Positions 26,252-35,215 of a DNA stretch of 64,000 nucleotides are shown here, piece after piece (position 1 is the stretch's first letter; each line of letters begins with the position of its first letter). This DNA is from Paucilactobacillus wasatchensis. GTDB lineage: Bacteria > Bacillota > Bacilli > Lactobacillales > Lactobacillaceae. The DNA is taken from assembly GCF_000876205.1 (NCBI RefSeq), contig NZ_AWTT01000001.1:1-64000 (forward strand), in the 5' to 3' direction. The notes under the pieces were generated by a model. It saw nothing but the letters and a program-made list of their open reading frames with translations, was not told the origin of the DNA and ran no database searches. The translations under genes and the position numbers were made by a program.

Positions 26252-27639
26252 TGAAAACCAATCAAACTATTTCAAGCAAGGTCATCTGTGCGGTCATCGC
26301 CACAGGCTTAATGTCATTTTGCGGTGTCATCGTGGAAACCGCTATGAACGTTTCATTTCCAACGTTGATGAAACAGTTTAACGTCAGCACCGCTACTGTG
26401 CAATGGATGACGACAATTTATCTACTGGTGGTGGCCATTATGGTGCCACTTTCAGCAATTTTGAAACGTTCCTTCAAAACAAAACAACTATTTCTAGCCG
26501 CAAATCTACTTTTTATTAGTGGTGTAATAATCGATATTTTTGCCCCCGTCTTCCCGCTATTACTTTTGGGACGATTGGTGCAAGGACTGGGAACTGGGAT
26601 TGCATTACCACTAATGTTTAATATTATTTTGGAACAAGTACCACTAGCGAAAATTGGAATGATGATGGGAATTGGTACCCTAATCACAGCCATAGCACCA
26701 GCAATTGGACCAACATTTGGTGGAATTGTGGCAACTAATTTAAATTGGCGTTATATATTTATTTTATTGCTACCAATTTTGCTGGTGTCACTTATCTTAG
26801 GGCTCCTCACCATTCAACAAAAAAGTATGACGCAACCATTCAAACTGGACTTGCTCAGTCTCCTATTCATTATTTTAATGTTTTCTGGCATCATTTTAGG
26901 TTTCAGTAATATGGCCAATTTGAACTTATTAGTTATTCTTGCTTTTTTAGTTGGCCTTTTCGGTTTGATTGCATTAATTATGCGCTCTAATCACATTGAT
27001 GCCCCCATTATTGACTTACAAGTTTTTAAAAACATGTACTTCAGTGGCCATGCCGTGAGTTTCTTTATTTTCCAACTAATTTCGCTGGGGCTGTCATTCA
27101 TTGTGCCTAACTATATTCAGCTGGTAAATGGCAATACTGCCACGGTGGCTGGCCTGGTCGTTTTACCAGGAGCAATGATTGGCGCTATTTTTGCGCCATT
27201 CAGTGGTCGTATTTTGGACCGTTTCGGCGCTAAGATCCCCATCTTACTTGGTACGTCATTCACACTAATCTCACTGATTTTGTTTAGCTGGTTCAGCCTT
27301 GAGTTAGCCAATGCCATGTTGGTGGCAATTTACATTTTACTGATGACTGGTGCCGGATTGTCGTTTGGTAATATCATGACGAGTGGCTTGAAACAGTTGC
27401 GCGCCAACCAACAGTCCGATGGTAATGCCATTTTGAACACCTTACAACAGTTTGCTGGTGCAATGGGAACTTCGATTGTGGCAGCCATTATTTCACAAAG
27501 CCAGGCGGCGGCACACACTAAATACGGCATTGCTACCGCAGTCGGTTCACAACACGCCTTTATTTTTCTATTAGTACTCAGCATCATTCAAATTGCAATT
27601 TTAATTAGGGTGCTTACTTCAGCCAAATTAAAGAATTAA
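26251..27639 (+). CDS. DHA2-family MFS efflux transporter
   Basis: A 462-residue exporter with 14 predicted TMs, paralogous to 14791-16194. It has ETAMNVSFPTLMKQFNVS, GRLVQGLGTGIALPLMFNI (motif B) and ITAIAPAIGPTFGG (motif C). AGGAGG lies eight bases before its ATG within the marR end. It forms a MarR-controlled drug-response operon. Substrate unknown. Confidence 0.93.
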   Translation: MKTNQTISSKVICAVIATGLMSFCGVIVETAMNVSFPTLMKQFNVSTATVQWMTTIYLLVVAIMVPLSAILKRSFKTKQLFLAANLLFISGVIIDIFAPVFPLLLLGRLVQGLGTGIALPLMFNIILEQVPLAKIGMMMGIGTLITAIAPAIGPTFGGIVATNLNWRYIFILLLPILLVSLILGLLTIQQKSMTQPFKLDLLSLLFIILMFSGIILGFSNMANLNLLVILAFLVGLFGLIALIMRSNHIDAPIIDLQVFKNMYFSGHAVSFFIFQLISLGLSFIVPNYIQLVNGNTATVAGLVVLPGAMIGAIFAPFSGRILDRFGAKIPILLGTSFTLISLILFSWFSLELANAMLVAIYILLMTGAGLSFGNIMTSGLKQLRANQQSDGNAILNTLQQFAGAMGTSIVAAIISQSQAAAHTKYGIATAVGSQHAFIFLLVLSIIQIAILIRVLTSAKLKN

Positions 27640-27702
27640 CCCGCATCGATTTACTAATTAACTGGTCTTGTGTATACTTTTCGTATTGAGATAAATAAAT
27701 AA

Positions 27703-27766
27703 CACCACCGGGTGCAGCACTTACTAACTTCTTTAGGTCACGTAGAAGTTAGTAAGTGCTATTTTT
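27703..27766 (+). promoter_or_regulatory. Guanidine-IV-like riboswitch/attenuator upstream of Gdx
   Basis: A small hairpin CACC-ACCG-GGTG (27703-27714) is followed by a perfect 17-bp stem (AGCACTTACTAACTTCT / AGAAGTTAGTAAGTGCT, 27716-27760). That stem has an 11-base loop TTAGGTCACGT and a T6 tract, ending directly before the AGGAGG of the SMR gene. The ACC of loop 1 can kiss the GGU of loop 2. Two hairpins with these loops, the second being a terminator, resemble the guanidine-IV (mepA) motif as I recall it, and the downstream gene is a guanidinium exporter type. Structure is seen; class assignment is inference. Confidence 0.6.
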
Positions 27767-27779
27767 TAGGAGGAAAATT

Positions 27780-28100
27780 ATGTCTTGGGTTTATTTAGTA
27801 ATTGCCGGTTTATTCGAAGTGGTATGGGCCACCGCCATGAAATTAAGTAATGGTTTTTCACATATTGGCTTTTCAATTGCCACCGTTGTTGGGATGATTC
27901 TCAGTTTCTTTTTCCTAGCACGAGCCACCAAAATTTTGTCACTTAGTTTGGCTTATCCTGTATGGACTGGCATTGGCGCCGTTGGTTCGGTTTTAATTGG
28001 CGTTTTATTGTTTAAAGAACAGTTGTCATTGATGACATGGGTGTTTGTGATTTTATTAGTTGTCAGTATTGTGGGAATTAAAATTAGTAGTGGGCATTAG
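27780..28100 (+). CDS. gdx: SMR-family guanidinium exporter (Gdx/SugE type)
   Basis: A 106-residue four-TM SMR protein. FEVVWATAMKLSNGF (essential Glu13) and LAYPVWTGIGAVGSVLIG are diagnostic of the Gdx subtype, which exchanges guanidinium for protons, rather than of the Qac subtype. ATG 27780 is preferred because AGGAGGA lies seven bases ahead. A probable guanidine-responsive leader precedes it. It is a single gene with its own terminator. Confidence 0.88.
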   Translation: MSWVYLVIAGLFEVVWATAMKLSNGFSHIGFSIATVVGMILSFFFLARATKILSLSLAYPVWTGIGAVGSVLIGVLLFKEQLSLMTWVFVILLVVSIVGIKISSGH

Positions 28101-28116
28101 GAATAATTGGCAAACC

Positions 28117-28149
28117 AAAGTAGTCAGGGGATATCCCCTGACTACTTTT
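28117..28149 (+). terminator. gdx terminator
   Basis: AAAGTAGTCAGGGG-ATAT-CCCCTGACTACTTTTTTG, a perfect hairpin with a T6 tail, 16 bases past the gdx stop. Confidence 0.9.
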
Positions 28150-28172
28150 TTGTTTTTTTATTTATGTTGATT

Positions 28173-28293
28173 AAACGTGGAAAATAAGGCAGGTTCCTGC
28201 GCCTAGTCCAACTTAACCAACGATGCATAAACCGTGCAATCATTGGATAAGTTCAACTATGCTCAGAACCTAAACGCCTTATTTGTCCACTCT
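28173..28293 (-). repeat. Hairpin element I (single copy)
   Basis: AAACGTG (28173) to CACTCT (28293). AAACGTG arm: GTGGAAAATAAGGC then AGGTTCC. AGAGTG arm reversed: GTGGACAAATAAGGC, extra GTTT, AGGTTCTGAGCATAG. The inner stem is an ATCCAATGATTG.../CAATCATTGGATAAG-like palindrome. The AAACGTG flank TTTATGTTGATTAAAC is shared with locus M. The AGAGTG end codes for the last residues (RVDK) and stop of the P-type ATPase. Confidence 0.88.
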
Positions 28294-30066
28294 TGCTCTT
28301 AGTGCCAACAATATCGTGATCGTATCTACTGCTTCTTGGAAAATTGCCCCTAGTAGCGCTGGAATCACGCCTGTCGCTGCTACTAACATTAAAATGACCA
28401 AAATCACAATTCCAGTCAACACATCGTTACGTGCAATTTTCATTGTGTCTTGACTGATTTTGACTGCATGGGCAACTTGGTGTAAATCATCTTTCAAAAT
28501 AACCGCATCTGCGGATTCACTCGCGGCGGTGGCTCCGTGCTCACCCATTGCAATTCCGACATCGGCAGCAGTTAGTGATGGTGCATCGTTGACGCCATCG
28601 CCAACCATGATTACTGGTCGACTTTGTGCTGGAACTGCCTTTAACAATGCCACTTTATTTTCAGGCAACAGACTGCCGTGGACTTCATCCAAATTCAGAT
28701 CCGCTGCAATTGATTTAGCAATCGTTGCATGATCGCCGGTCAACATGATTGCGTGCTGTAATCCAAGTGTTCGTAATGTCGCAATCGTTTGCTTTGCCTC
28801 TGGTCTAACTTGATCTAAGAATGTAATATAGCCAGCATATTGGTGATCGATGCTGATATAAACTGCTGTTTTGTCAGTTTCTTCAATTTGGCTGTCAGTC
28901 ACAAACTTGGCTTTACCAACCTGCACATGCCGCTGGTCAATTTGAGCTTCGATCCCTTGCGCGGTGACCTCTTTTAACTCCGTCACCGAACTTAGCTGGT
29001 CATCCCCTACATATGCCACTAATGAACGAGCCAATACATGGCCGGATTGTTGTTCCGCGCTAGCAGCAAAATGCAGCAATTGGGCTGCAGTAAATGATGG
29101 CTGCGGCACAATCTTACCTACTTCTAGTTTGCCTTTGGTTAATGTCCCCGTTTTGTCGAACGCAATTGACTTGGCCAACGCTAATTTTTCAATCGTAGTG
29201 CCAGTTTTAACAATAATTCCATTTTTGCTGGCACGACTCATCCCCGAAACAAGCGCAATTGGCGCCGCTAAAATTAACGGACATGGTGACGCAACCACTA
29301 ATACCTCTGCCAGCCGCACTGGATCACCAGAAATTAACCACGCCACCACAGCAATTAGTAGTGAAATAATGGTAAACGGCACTGCATATCGATCAGCCAT
29401 TCGAACAAAGTGAGCCGGCTGATTCGCAGACATTTGAACTAGTTTAATAATTGCTTGATACTGGCTATTTGCCGCTGTACTGAGCGCTTTAACTGTAATT
29501 GCCTGGTCACCATTAATCGAACCTGACATCAATTCATCGCCAGGCGCTTTATCAACCGGCCGTGACTCTCCAGTCAACGACGATTCATCAATGGTTGTAT
29601 CCCCTGTAAGCACTTGACTGTCAACTGGAACTTGTTCTCCCGGCTTAACTAATAATGAATCGCCAACTTTAACTTGAGCTGCCGTAATCTCAACTAACTT
29701 AGTTGCACTGATCAGGTGTGCCATTTGTGGCGAATGATCCAATAATGATTTTAATTCCTGCCCAGCTTTTTGCGCGGCATAATCCTCTAGTGTATCGCCA
29801 CCTGTCAACATTACTAATACCATCAAGCTGGCCCAATACTCGCTCACCGCCAGTGTTGCCACAATCGCCATGATCGCCAATAGGTCGACACCAAATTTGC
29901 CTGACCGCAACGTTTTAATCATTTCAATCACCATTGAAAGTGACACCGCCGCGCCGGCCACCGTCACCAAAGACTGAGCCACCATTGGCTGCCCCCACAT
30001 AAACTCGATCATCAGAGCAATTACGCCTATTAATAGCGTGGCGATTAATTTCCACACGTGTTTCAT
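28279..30066 (-). CDS. Heavy-metal P1B-type ATPase, no metal-binding N-domain
   Basis: A cation-exporting ATPase of about 595 residues. It has actuator LTGESRPV, TM motif ASPCPLILAAP (SPC, as in P1B-4 pumps rather than CPC), phosphorylation DKTGTLTKG, nucleotide-domain SGHVLARS, and hinge MVGDGVNDAPSL. There is no N-terminal cysteine motif. The last TM carries FQEAVDTIT where P1B-4 pumps usually have HEGGT. ATG 30066 has GGAGG ten bases ahead. A PerR-like box lies upstream, so iron (PfeT-like) or zinc export under peroxide/metal control is plausible. The final four codons lie in element I. Confidence 0.88.
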   Translation of the reverse strand: MKHVWKLIATLLIGVIALMIEFMWGQPMVAQSLVTVAGAAVSLSMVIEMIKTLRSGKFGVDLLAIMAIVATLAVSEYWASLMVLVMLTGGDTLEDYAAQKAGQELKSLLDHSPQMAHLISATKLVEITAAQVKVGDSLLVKPGEQVPVDSQVLTGDTTIDESSLTGESRPVDKAPGDELMSGSINGDQAITVKALSTAANSQYQAIIKLVQMSANQPAHFVRMADRYAVPFTIISLLIAVVAWLISGDPVRLAEVLVVASPCPLILAAPIALVSGMSRASKNGIIVKTGTTIEKLALAKSIAFDKTGTLTKGKLEVGKIVPQPSFTAAQLLHFAASAEQQSGHVLARSLVAYVGDDQLSSVTELKEVTAQGIEAQIDQRHVQVGKAKFVTDSQIEETDKTAVYISIDHQYAGYITFLDQVRPEAKQTIATLRTLGLQHAIMLTGDHATIAKSIAADLNLDEVHGSLLPENKVALLKAVPAQSRPVIMVGDGVNDAPSLTAADVGIAMGEHGATAASESADAVILKDDLHQVAHAVKISQDTMKIARNDVLTGIVILVILMLVAATGVIPALLGAIFQEAVDTITILLALRARVDK

Positions 30067-30145
30067 CGATCGTACCTCCAAATAAATCAGTTCGGACAAG
30101 TATTATATTTTCGTTCTCACAATCATATTTTAACACAGATGCAGT

Positions 30146-30160
30146 TTATAATCATTCTAA
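30146..30160. promoter_or_regulatory. PerR-like box
   Basis: TTATAATCATTCTAA matches the Bacillus PerR consensus TTATAATNATTATAA at 14 of 15 positions, about 80-95 bases upstream of the P1B ATPase start. PerR controls metal-exporting P1B ATPases in B. subtilis, which supports the reading. The rest of the 357-base divergent gap (30067-30423) is AT-rich with no gene or repeat. Confidence 0.6.
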
Positions 30161-30423
30161 ATCTATTGCAATTTTGACTGGTATCATGGGTATTTTAATC
30201 TATTAAATATTTTCTAATTTAATCAAATCATGTTGTCAGTTAGCAGCACGTAATCTCAATTTAACGCGACAATACTAACACTATCAATGTCAATACTATT
30301 CTGATTTAAAGTTCGTTTTTAAGTAAAAATATAACCCATTAATGACAATCAATATTAATTTATTGGACTAAAACCGAATTTTATCGTAAACTTAGGTTAA
30401 TTCAATCATAGGAGGAGCTTATT

Positions 30424-31452
30424 TTGCAAAATATTTATTTTAATCACGATGGTAATGTTGATGATTTAGTTTCCCTACTGCTGCTACAGATGCCTGATGT
30501 TAATCTTATCGGCGTCAGTGCAGTTGGTGCCGATTCATATCTCCAACCGGCAGTTGAGGCATCGCGTAAAATCATCGATCGTTTTGGTCAGCAAACTAAT
30601 TTAGAAGTCGCTGCCTCTAATTCACGAGCTGTTAATCAATTTCCCAAGGAATGGCGCTTATCATCGTTTTCCTTCAATAATTTCCCAATGTTAAACGAAC
30701 AATCAAAAATTGAAACAAAATTGGCTAAGCAGCCTGCCCACTTAGATATGATTGAAAAGTTACAAAATACAGCTGGATTAACCACTTTAGTAATGACCGG
30801 TCCTCTAACCGATTTAGCCCGCGCACTGGCAGTGGATCCGACTATTACCAAAAAAATTGACAGACTATTTTGGATGGGCGGCACCATGAATAATCAGGGG
30901 AATGTTGCTGAGCCCGAGCAGGATGGTACGATGGAGTGGAACGCCTACTGGGATCCTGAAGCTGTCAAAACTGTCTGGGATTCTGATATCGACATTCAAA
31001 TGGTCGGTTTAGAAAGTACCGACCAAGTACCATTGACCAAAAAATTACGAGATCACTGGGCAAGCCTACGTCGTTTCCCTGCAGTCGACCTCATCGGTCA
31101 AGGTTATGCGCTCGTGTTATCTTATGAAGCTAACTCAACTTATTATCTGTGGGATGTGTTAACAACCGTCTCCAGTCACTATCCTGATATCGTCACATCG
31201 AAAAAGGTTACTAGTGATGTCTTGGTCGAGGGACCTGGTGCCGGGCGAACATTTATTACTCCAACCGGGCGGCCAATCACTTTGGTTACTAGTGTTGATA
31301 AGGATGCATTTTTCACCCAAATTGATGAACTAGCAAGTGGCGCCCAATTGAATCCGATCAAATGTAAAAAAGCGATTGAGGAAAACATTTTTCCGTCAAT
31401 CGCTTTTTTAATTTTAATTTTAATTTTAATTTTACTGATAACTGTTAGGTAG
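30424..31452 (+). CDS. Nucleoside hydrolase (IunH family), extended C-terminus
   Basis: Cleaves ribonucleosides to base and ribose. It has the Ca-binding N-terminus (FNHDGNVDDLVSLL, in place of DPGxDD), VMTGPLTDLARAL, and FWMGGTMNNQGNV with WNAYWDPEA near residue 180. The start is TTG 30424 with AGGAGGAG six bases ahead; no ATG fits. The last 30 or so residues (from about KKAIEENIFPS through ILILILILL) are translated from a terminator hairpin and TTTTAA repeats, so the original stop was probably lost. It converges on bmpA-nupABC, a likely nucleoside supply. Confidence 0.88.
   Translation: MQNIYFNHDGNVDDLVSLLLLQMPDVNLIGVSAVGADSYLQPAVEASRKIIDRFGQQTNLEVAASNSRAVNQFPKEWRLSSFSFNNFPMLNEQSKIETKLAKQPAHLDMIEKLQNTAGLTTLVMTGPLTDLARALAVDPTITKKIDRLFWMGGTMNNQGNVAEPEQDGTMEWNAYWDPEAVKTVWDSDIDIQMVGLESTDQVPLTKKLRDHWASLRRFPAVDLIGQGYALVLSYEANSTYYLWDVLTTVSSHYPDIVTSKKVTSDVLVEGPGAGRTFITPTGRPITLVTSVDKDAFFTQIDELASGAQLNPIKCKKAIEENIFPSIAFLILILILILLITVR
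31366..31409. terminator. Terminator hairpin inside the nucleoside hydrolase reading frame
   Basis: AAAAAAGCGATTGA...TCAATCGCTTTTTT (14-bp stem) with T6 on the plus strand, followed by four to five TTTTAA repeats. It lies within the open frame of the nucleoside hydrolase, 43-87 bases before its stop codon. Confidence 0.85.
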
Positions 31453-31494
31453 GTGTGTTTAGCTTTGTACAAGTACCTGCCTTTTTTATTGCCG

Positions 31495-31611
31495 AAACGT
31501 GAGAAATAGGGCAGGTTTTTGCGCTTAGCTACGCATAGGGAACGATACAAAAATCGTATCATTCCCTATGCTAGGCTATGCTCAGAACCTTGGCGCCCTA
31601 TTTCTCACTCT
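31495..31611 (-). repeat. Hairpin element J (single copy)
   Basis: AAACGTG (31495) to CACTCT (31611). AAACGTG arm GTGAGAAATAGGGC, AGGTTTTTGCGC. AGAGTG arm reversed GTGAGAAATAGGGC, extra GCCA, AGGTTCTGAGCATAG. The inner stem AGGGAACGATAC...GTATCATTCCCT. The flank TTTTTTATTGCC before GAAACGTG is shared with loci L and B. The last codons (SEK) and TAG of the nupC-like gene come from the element. Confidence 0.9.
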
Positions 31612-32560
31612 TGATATAGTTCACTCCATCTGCTGCTGGCGCCACTGCCTTGCCTAGGAAGATTACCAGTACCACGATCGTAATTACGTATGGTGCAATC
31701 TGGAACCAGACGTCATTAATATTCTTTAGACCTGGAATATATCCACTGACAATTGGTAGACTCTGCGCTAAGCCAAAGAAGATCGCTGCTCCGGTTGCTC
31801 CCATTGGGTGCCATTTACCAAAAATCATCGCGGCAAGCGACATGAACCCTTGGCCTGAAATGGTGGAAACACTAAAGTTTAACGTAATTGATTGTGACAT
31901 CACCGCTCCACCAATCCCACCTAATAGGCCTGATATTAGCACGCCTAAATACCGATACCAATTAACATTAATCCCTAACGTATCAGCTGCAGCTGGATTT
32001 TCACCAACCGAACGAAGGCGTAAACCAATATTTGTTTTATAGAGTAAGTACCAGCTGGCACCACCAACAATGACCGCTAAATAAGCCACCAATGAAGTTT
32101 TGGTAAATAAAATCGCACCCAGTAGCGGTATTTTAGTTAACCACGGGAAGGTAAAATTACCAATACTCTGGTCAATAATTGGTGTCTGCCCATTGCCATG
32201 ATAAAAAATTCTGGTTAAAAACACACAAAGTGCCGGTGCCAATAAATTCAAAACAGTCCCACTAATAATGTGGTTGGCTCGCAGCGTGATCGTGGCTACT
32301 GCATGCAGCAACGTGAAAACAATGCCAACAACTCCACCCACGAGCAGCGACAACCACGGAGTTGCGCTACCAAAAACTGATACAAACGCCAAATTAAAGA
32401 CTGTGGCACTAAATGCACCAACGATCATAATCCCTTCCAAACCCACATTAATGATCCCACTATGTTCGGAAAAGGCACCGCCAATAGCCGTAAAAATTAA
32501 TGGAGCTGCATAAATTAACGTCGTCGAAAAAACGGTCATTAAAATCATTGTTGTTCCCAT
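31598..32560 (-). CDS. nupC: Nucleoside ABC transporter permease
   Basis: A 320-residue branched-chain-type (LivH/LivM fold) permease with 8-9 TMs. It begins with SEHSGIINVGLEGIMIVGAF and has GLRLRSVGENPAAADTLGINV, the coupling EAA-like loop of the family. With nupB, nupA and bmpA it forms a BmpA-NupABC importer for ribo- and deoxyribonucleosides as described in Lactococcus. Its start overlaps the nupB stop by one base. The C-terminal SEK is encoded by element J. Confidence 0.9.
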   Translation of the reverse strand: MGTTMILMTVFSTTLIYAAPLIFTAIGGAFSEHSGIINVGLEGIMIVGAFSATVFNLAFVSVFGSATPWLSLLVGGVVGIVFTLLHAVATITLRANHIISGTVLNLLAPALCVFLTRIFYHGNGQTPIIDQSIGNFTFPWLTKIPLLGAILFTKTSLVAYLAVIVGGASWYLLYKTNIGLRLRSVGENPAAADTLGINVNWYRYLGVLISGLLGGIGGAVMSQSITLNFSVSTISGQGFMSLAAMIFGKWHPMGATGAAIFFGLAQSLPIVSGYIPGLKNINDVWFQIAPYVITIVVLVIFLGKAVAPAADGVNYIKSEK

Positions 32561-33621
32561 TAATTATTCACTCCTTTCTTGGCGAACATCGATCCCAGCA
32601 GTCGCTCAAATAAATAACGAATGCCAACAAAGAAGATAATTGAGGCGATTACAATATCGACAATTTCTGTTGGGGTGGTTGAGTAGACTGAAATACTTAG
32701 TCCCCCGATTTGTAAACCGGAGAATAAAATGGAAGCAAAGATAATGCCAATTGGATGTTCATTTGCCAACAATGCCACCGCCATGCCATCAAACCCGATG
32801 TTCGGCAAACTATTGGAAACTGAGATATTTTGATAATTGCCTAACCCATCAACGCAACCGGCCAAACCAGCTAGCACACCAGATAATAGCATCGCAATCA
32901 TAATTGTTTTTTTCGTATTGATGCCGGCATACTTGCATGCCTGTGGGTTTAAACCAACCGAATTAATCTCAAAACCGGATTTAGTTTTAGTCATGTACAC
33001 CCACATTAAAATAATTAAAATTAATGCAATGAAAAAGCCCCAGTTGAACGTAGAATTATCAGTTGATTTTTCCAATAGCGGCGTCCGTAAGCTAGCTTTG
33101 GCTGCAATGTTAGAAGAAGCATCGGCACCCTTAGCAGCGAACCACTGTTTAACCGCAAAATTGACAAAATAAAGCGAAATATAATTCAACATAATCGTGG
33201 TAATCACTTCGCTGGTCCCAAAATAGGCCCGCAAAAAACCAGCGATCCATGACCAAATACCACCTAATAAAGCACCAACTACCAACGAGCCAATAATTAA
33301 TAACCAACCTGGCAGAAAGGAAAATTTAAGGGCAAACGCAATTGAACCAAACCAACCCACTAGATATTGGCCAGAACCACCAATGTTGAAAAAACCGGCT
33401 CGACTAGCAATCGAAAAACCGAGTCCGGTCAACATTAATGGCGCCGCACCGCGCAACGTTTCACCAATTGAATAAATGTCGCCAAACGCACCATTAAATA
33501 AGTTGCCATAATTTTGCAACGGGGCATACCCGAACACCAGCATCACGATGCCACCTACAATCAAACCTGCCAGCACAGCACATAGCGATATGAGCAAACC
33601 TGAATATTTTTGTTTTACCAT
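32560..33621 (-). CDS. nupB: Nucleoside ABC transporter permease
   Basis: A 353-residue permease of the same fold, the usual larger partner. SRAGFFNIGGSGQYLVGWFG and GFEINSVGLNPQACKYAGIN are the matching conserved segments. Its stop overlaps the nupC start (TAATG) and its ATG directly follows the nupA stop, so the three are translationally linked. Confidence 0.9.
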   Translation of the reverse strand: MVKQKYSGLLISLCAVLAGLIVGGIVMLVFGYAPLQNYGNLFNGAFGDIYSIGETLRGAAPLMLTGLGFSIASRAGFFNIGGSGQYLVGWFGSIAFALKFSFLPGWLLIIGSLVVGALLGGIWSWIAGFLRAYFGTSEVITTIMLNYISLYFVNFAVKQWFAAKGADASSNIAAKASLRTPLLEKSTDNSTFNWGFFIALILIILMWVYMTKTKSGFEINSVGLNPQACKYAGINTKKTIMIAMLLSGVLAGLAGCVDGLGNYQNISVSNSLPNIGFDGMAVALLANEHPIGIIFASILFSGLQIGGLSISVYSTTPTEIVDIVIASIIFFVGIRYLFERLLGSMFAKKGVNN

Positions 33622-35142
33622 TTACTTGCCTCCAACTGTTTGGCGCTTGCCAGCCATTAATAAGCCTAGTTCCTGGCTATTCGTCGTTTTGGGATCAATT
33701 TCACCCACAATTTCACCACGATGCATCACAAGGACCCGATCGGATAATTTCAAAATTTCATCCAATTCGAAGCTGACCAGTAAAATGCCACAACCATGAT
33801 TTCGTTCATCCATTAGTTGTTGTTGAATGTATTCAATTGCGCCGACGTCCACACCCCGGGTGGGATTAGCCGCAATTAAGACTTGTGGGTGATCTGCTAA
33901 TTCACGGGCAATGATTACTTTTTGTTGATTACCACCGGACAATTCTCCGGCAGTTTCTTTTTCGGATTGCGATCGGATATCGAAATTTTTAATTAACTCG
34001 CCCGCCCGTTGGTTAATTTTGCCGTAGTCGAGTAAACCGTGGCGATTGAATTGAGGCTGATAGTACGTTTTTAACACCAAATTTTCCGCCAATGTTAATG
34101 GTAAAATCAAACCGACATTCTGGCGGTCTTCTGGAATAACACCCAGACCACTTTCGTTCACCTTTCGCGGTGATTGACGAGTTACGTCGCGCCCGGCGAT
34201 TTTAATGCTGCCAGCCTGAATCTTGATTAATCCAGAAATAGCATCAATTAATTCCGTTTGCCCATTGCCATCCACGCCCGCGATGCCGACAATTTCGCCG
34301 GCATTGACGGTTAGATTAAGGCCTTTCACTTTGATTTGCTGCTGGTGTTTAACCGTGAGTTCACTAACTTCCAGAACCGGCTTGCTCTCTTTAATTGACT
34401 CTCGTGTTAATTGACCATTCATAGGATGACCGACCATTAGTTCAGCTAATTCATTTTCTGAAACATTTTCAACGGGTAATTTTTTGATCACTTTGCCAGC
34501 ACGAATAACGATACAGTTATCCGCAATCTGCTTGATCTCAGCAAGTTTGTGGGTAATAAAAATCAGTGCCTTACCCTCTTTGGCCAATTGCTTAAAAATA
34601 AGAATAATCTCTTCAATTTCTTGGGGCGTCAGCGCTGCGGTGGGTTCGTCAAAAATTAAGACAGTAGCTTGTCGGTACAAGGCCTTCACAATTTCCACGC
34701 GTTGTTGCATTCCAACTGAGATATTTTCGACCTTAGCATTCAAATCTAAATTCAATTGGTATTTTTCAATCAACGCTTGAATGGTCGAACGCGCCTGTTG
34801 GTAATCAATTCGTCCAAGCTTGGTGGGTTCATCCCCTAAAATAATATTTTCCAATACCGTGAACGCCGGAATCAGCATAAAATGCTGGTGCACCATGCCA
34901 ATCCCTATTTGTTTGGCTTGCCGTGGTCCAGTTAGTTTAGTAGTCACGCCGTTAATTTCAATCGTGCCGCTAGTAGGCTGCAACAATCCTGATAAAACAT
35001 TCATAATAGTTGATTTACCGGCACCGTTTTCGCCAAGTAGGGCTAGTATTTCACCACTGTGTAAGGTCAACGAAATATCATCATTGGCTTTAAATGCGCC
35101 AAATTGTTTGGTAATATGATTCATTTTTACTACTTCAGTCAT
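33622..35142 (-). CDS. nupA: Nucleoside ABC transporter ATP-binding protein (two ABC domains)
   Basis: A 506-residue tandem ATPase of the RbsA/YufO type. The first domain has Walker A GENGAGKST and signature SVGMQQRV with ILIFDEPTAALTP. The second has a degenerate P-loop GVDGNGQTE and signature LSGGNQQKV with AANPTRGVD, as usual for this group. It powers NupB/NupC. It is preceded by an intra-operon terminator separating it from bmpA. Confidence 0.93.
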   Translation of the reverse strand: MTEVVKMNHITKQFGAFKANDDISLTLHSGEILALLGENGAGKSTIMNVLSGLLQPTSGTIEINGVTTKLTGPRQAKQIGIGMVHQHFMLIPAFTVLENIILGDEPTKLGRIDYQQARSTIQALIEKYQLNLDLNAKVENISVGMQQRVEIVKALYRQATVLIFDEPTAALTPQEIEEIILIFKQLAKEGKALIFITHKLAEIKQIADNCIVIRAGKVIKKLPVENVSENELAELMVGHPMNGQLTRESIKESKPVLEVSELTVKHQQQIKVKGLNLTVNAGEIVGIAGVDGNGQTELIDAISGLIKIQAGSIKIAGRDVTRQSPRKVNESGLGVIPEDRQNVGLILPLTLAENLVLKTYYQPQFNRHGLLDYGKINQRAGELIKNFDIRSQSEKETAGELSGGNQQKVIIARELADHPQVLIAANPTRGVDVGAIEYIQQQLMDERNHGCGILLVSFELDEILKLSDRVLVMHRGEIVGEIDPKTTNSQELGLLMAGKRQTVGGK

Positions 35143-35170
35143 AATTTACCTCGTTATTAATATGTAAAAA

Positions 35171-35196
35171 GGTGGGGCTGCAGCACTCTCCCCACC
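35171..35196 (-). terminator. Intra-operon terminator between bmpA and nupA
   Basis: GGTGGGGAGAGTGCTGCAGCCCCACC followed by TTTTTACA on the minus strand, in the 73-base gap. A leaky terminator here would give more binding protein than membrane components. Confidence 0.8.
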
Positions 35197-35215
35197 CATT
35201 ACTGCAATTTAATTG

